DNA from: Deinococcus arboris | GTDB lineage: Bacteria; Deinococcota; Deinococci; Deinococcales; Deinococcaceae | Direction: 5' to 3' | DNA: 6,663 nucleotides | Assembly: GCF_009755355.1 (NCBI RefSeq) | Contig: NZ_WQLB01000065.1 | Location: 1-6,663, forward strand | Part shown: positions 5,176-6,663 of the stretch, piece by piece | How the letters are laid out: every line of letters starts with the position of its first letter | How positions within the stretch are numbered: the stretch's first letter is position 1 | Position numbers and translations under genes: made by a program | Notes under the pieces: generated by a model | Told to the model about the DNA's origin: nothing | What the model saw: the letters and a program-made list of their open reading frames with translations, nothing else | Databases searched by the model: none

Positions 5176-5202
5176 TTGACATGGCATGGGGCTCTCTAGT
5201 CT
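5176..5202 (+). promoter_or_regulatory. Candidate promoter for the secreted protein gene at 5255
   Basis: TTGACA (5176-5181) is a perfect -35 hexamer. TAGTCT (5197-5202) fits TANNNT, but the 15-bp spacer is short. A leader of about 45 nt would result, without a clear ribosome site. An alternative is TAAAGT at 5240-5245, 9 nt before the ATG, which would give an almost leaderless mRNA. Confidence 0.35.
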
Positions 5203-5254
5203 TGCTCTACGTTCGGCGGACCTCTGCCGTTCTCCCGCGTAAAGTGGATTTACG

Positions 5255-5944
5255 ATGAACTTGAGACCTCTTACGCGGACTGGATTGGCTGGGCTCAGCC
5301 TGTGGAGCGCGGCAGGCGCCTGCCAGTTCGATTTTGAAGGGATAGAAGCTGATAACACGCTTCAGGTCATGTCACACAGGCGGGTGCCCTGTGCTCAGCC
5401 GAGTACAGCCTTCGTGAAGTACACCTGCACGGTGTATCCCAATAAAGCGCCAGCGGTGATCGCATCCCTGGTCTCCACAGCGTGGGGAGGCCCGCAGACC
5501 TGGCAGGGTCAACAATGGATTGTGCGGTCTTTCCCAGACCGGATCTATAGCGTGCGTCCACATGGCCAAGGCAGTCTGGTCCACCTGTCCGATCAGTTGA
5601 GGGCCTATGAGGTGCTGTCCGACCAACTCCAAGCGGCGATCAAGCGGTCCACAGCCATCAATCCTGCTGCCAACCTTACCTGTAAGCAACTCGGGCTGCA
5701 GGATAACCGCCATGTCACGTTTCAAAGTTGCCAAGTGCAGTGGCCGGTGGAGCGCCGCTTTCCGAAGAACAGCGTCCTTGATGTCGATCAAGTGGGCACG
5801 CCGCTGATCACCTTCATCTTGCGCACAGTTCGTGACGATTCCCTCCAGGTCAAGGTGCGATACACGTTTGCAGAGCTCTCCATGATAGAGGGGAGGTCGG
5901 ATTGCGGTTCCAGCGAACAGTTCAGGCTCTCTGTGACTCGGTGA
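5255..5944 (+). CDS. Unrecognised exported protein, six cysteines
   Basis: This encodes 229 residues. The N-terminus has Arg4 and Arg8, a Gly/Leu/Ala core and Ala-Gly-Ala before Cys23. That fits Sec cleavage at 22/23. AGAC is a poor lipobox (Ala at -3), so lipidation is possible but less likely. I do not recognise the family. Cysteines stand at 23, 46, 58, 143, 159 and 217. If Cys23 is kept in the mature form, this even number would allow three disulfides. C46/C58 and C143/C159 are closely spaced pairs. The centre (about 100-130) contains SDQLRAYEVLSDQLQAA, a likely amphipathic helix in which LSDQL occurs twice, nine residues apart. It has no visible enzyme motif. It shows no clear similarity to the secreted protein upstream. 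Tandem placement of two envelope proteins suggests a related setting, but not the same operon, because 325 bp separate them. Confidence 0.75.
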   Translation: MNLRPLTRTGLAGLSLWSAAGACQFDFEGIEADNTLQVMSHRRVPCAQPSTAFVKYTCTVYPNKAPAVIASLVSTAWGGPQTWQGQQWIVRSFPDRIYSVRPHGQGSLVHLSDQLRAYEVLSDQLQAAIKRSTAINPAANLTCKQLGLQDNRHVTFQSCQVQWPVERRFPKNSVLDVDQVGTPLITFILRTVRDDSLQVKVRYTFAELSMIEGRSDCGSSEQFRLSVTR

Positions 5945-6007
5945 GGACGCCGCGCTGTGTCACTGTTCGCGCCAGCTCTGAGAGCCGGAAATAGGGTTGC
6001 TCAGCAG

Positions 6008-6027
6008 CGTTGAGGAGCGACTCAACG
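6008..6027 (+). terminator. Small hairpin after the gene ending at 5944
   Basis: CGTTGAG (6008-6014) and CTCAACG (6021-6027) form a 7-bp stem with a 6-nt loop, 63 bp after the stop. There is no T-run, so termination here is doubtful. Confidence 0.25.
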
Positions 6028-6084
6028 GGTGGGCTGGGCTCACGCGCAGTGCACCTGTGACGTTGCCTGAGTAACAAACAGCGC

Positions 6085-6513
6085 TTGACCCAGCCCAGCG
6101 TGGCTGATCATCACGGGCCGAGGATCAGTGACGTATCTGTGCGAGGAAGACAGCCCTTTCTACCATCCAGTTCAGGGCGTGAGAGGCGCTTCCCCCACTG
6201 GGTTGAAGTCTATGCAGCGCCTGTCCTCACCCGTACGCTGTGCGGTGTGTTGATGCTCTGGAGTGGCCTGCTGGGTGGTCTGGCTGTTGCACTGGCCGTG
6301 TGGACCGTGCGGCAGGTGCAAAGGTGCCCGGTGGGGTCCTCTTGGCCCCTCGGTGCCCTGCTCGCTCCACCACTCATCCTGCTGCTCCTGATCGGCAGTG
6401 TGGGCAGTGGGCAAGCGGCACGTCAAGGCACAGGCCATCCTCCCGAGAGCCAGCGCATGGCCCCTGTGCTCCAGCTTCAGGCCGACTCTCCTCCCCAGGT
6501 GTCCTCTACCTGA
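6085..6513 (+). CDS. Small membrane protein with two predicted helices, start uncertain
   Basis: From the TTG at 6085 this is 142 residues. I do not recognise the family. Two strong hydrophobic segments lie at about 51-75 (LCGVLMLWSGLLGGLAVAL) and 88-108 (rich in Leu/Ile after SWPLGALLAPP). A short Arg/Gln loop containing Cys81 separates them. The N-terminal 40 residues are polar and Arg-rich, and the C-terminus is Pro/Gln/Ser-rich and probably disordered. By the positive-inside rule a cytoplasmic N-terminus seems plausible. Codons become typical of the neighbours only from about residue 40, so the real start may lie later. GTG at 6100 and 6139 are in-frame options, and none has a good ribosome site or TANNNT box. 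TAACAA lies 7 nt before the TTG but lacks the final T. The overlapping minus frame is His/Gln-rich and looks like a shadow. Confidence 0.55.
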   Translation: MTQPSVADHHGPRISDVSVRGRQPFLPSSSGRERRFPHWVEVYAAPVLTRTLCGVLMLWSGLLGGLAVALAVWTVRQVQRCPVGSSWPLGALLAPPLILLLLIGSVGSGQAARQGTGHPPESQRMAPVLQLQADSPPQVSST

Positions 6514-6543
6514 AGGTGTGAGGCTCTTGCCGCGCTCTTGTTC

Positions 6544-6574
6544 CGGGCACGCCGCTTGATGGCCGGCGTGCCCG
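6544..6574. terminator. Strong hairpin after the small membrane protein gene
   Basis: CGGGCACGCCG and CGGCGTGCCCG form a perfect 11-bp stem with a 9-nt loop, 30 bp after the stop at 6513. No T-run follows on either strand, so it may be an atypical terminator, a transcript-stabilising hairpin, or a boundary shared with a leftward gene beyond the window. Confidence 0.45.
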
Positions 6575-6663
6575 CCTGTCCTCACACCAGCTTGGCCCAG
6601 ACCTCAATGCACCGGCTGCGCGGCCGATAAGTCGTCTGTTCCTGTCGCCTCCACACTCAGATC

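Larger units (their letters stand above)
4930..5254. other. Gene-free stretch between two secreted-protein genes
   Basis: No intact gene fits these 325 bp. A plus-strand frame at 4981-5124 may be a decayed transposase tail (listed separately). A good TTGACA with a TAGTCT box lies at 5176-5202, before the next gene. Confidence 0.5.

Noticed and set aside
6172..6585. 137-codon minus frame opposite the two-helix membrane protein
   Set aside because: His/Gln/Arg-rich shadow of the Leu-rich helices on the plus strand.
6582..6663. Minus-strand fragment ending YRPRSRCIEVWAKLV-stop at the right edge
   Set aside because: It looks like the C-terminus of a leftward gene, but the frame is closed by TGA at 6657-6659 and only about 24 codons are open. 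Another minus frame, open to the edge and ending at 6604, is equally short. Neither can be supported.

Overview
The window reads as chromosomal or plasmid DNA of a Deinococcus-type bacterium. The genes are GC-rich with G/C third positions. Two genes carry TANNNT boxes exactly 6 nt before the start codon, which is the leaderless-promoter arrangement common in Deinococcus. The recognisable proteins (Tat-exported Ferritin_2 lipoprotein, DoxX membrane protein, two-domain C39-family protein) are of kinds I associate with that genus. This assignment is inference, because there is no rRNA or other marker gene here.

Layout from left to right. (1) 1-445, plus: a secreted, low-complexity Ser/Gly/Asn/Leu protein built of four ~30-residue repeats, with its ATG cut by the window edge, followed by a strong terminator. 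(2) 723-1331, plus: a DoxX-family four-helix membrane protein. It faces (3) 1400-2320, minus, a ferritin-like lipoprotein, and a terminator hairpin lies between them. (4) 2321-2769: a 449-bp gene-free stretch with repeated GTGCTY hexamers next to the ferritin-like gene and an AT-rich core. (5) 2770-2976, minus: a small unrecognised protein with a leaderless-type start. (6) 3106-4167, minus: a C39-like cysteine peptidase whose N-terminus is unclear. (7) 4291-4929 and 5255-5944, plus: two secreted proteins I do not recognise, separated by 325 bp that may hold a decayed transposase tail. (8) about 6085-6513, plus: a small two-helix membrane protein, then a hairpin.

There is no long operon. Nearly every gene appears to be its own transcription unit, with its own start signal or terminator. 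The common theme is the cell envelope: five of the seven more certain products carry an export signal or membrane helices, and the C39-like protein belongs to a family that is usually exported. The ferritin-like protein fits stress or desiccation defence by family knowledge, but nothing in the sequence links the genes into one pathway. I see no CRISPR array, tRNA, rRNA, intact insertion sequence or obvious defence system. The most interesting items are the alternating A-B-A-B repeat protein, the start of the C39 gene, the hexamer cluster upstream of the ferritin-like gene, and the 15-bp identity at the 3' ends of two neighbouring minus-strand genes.
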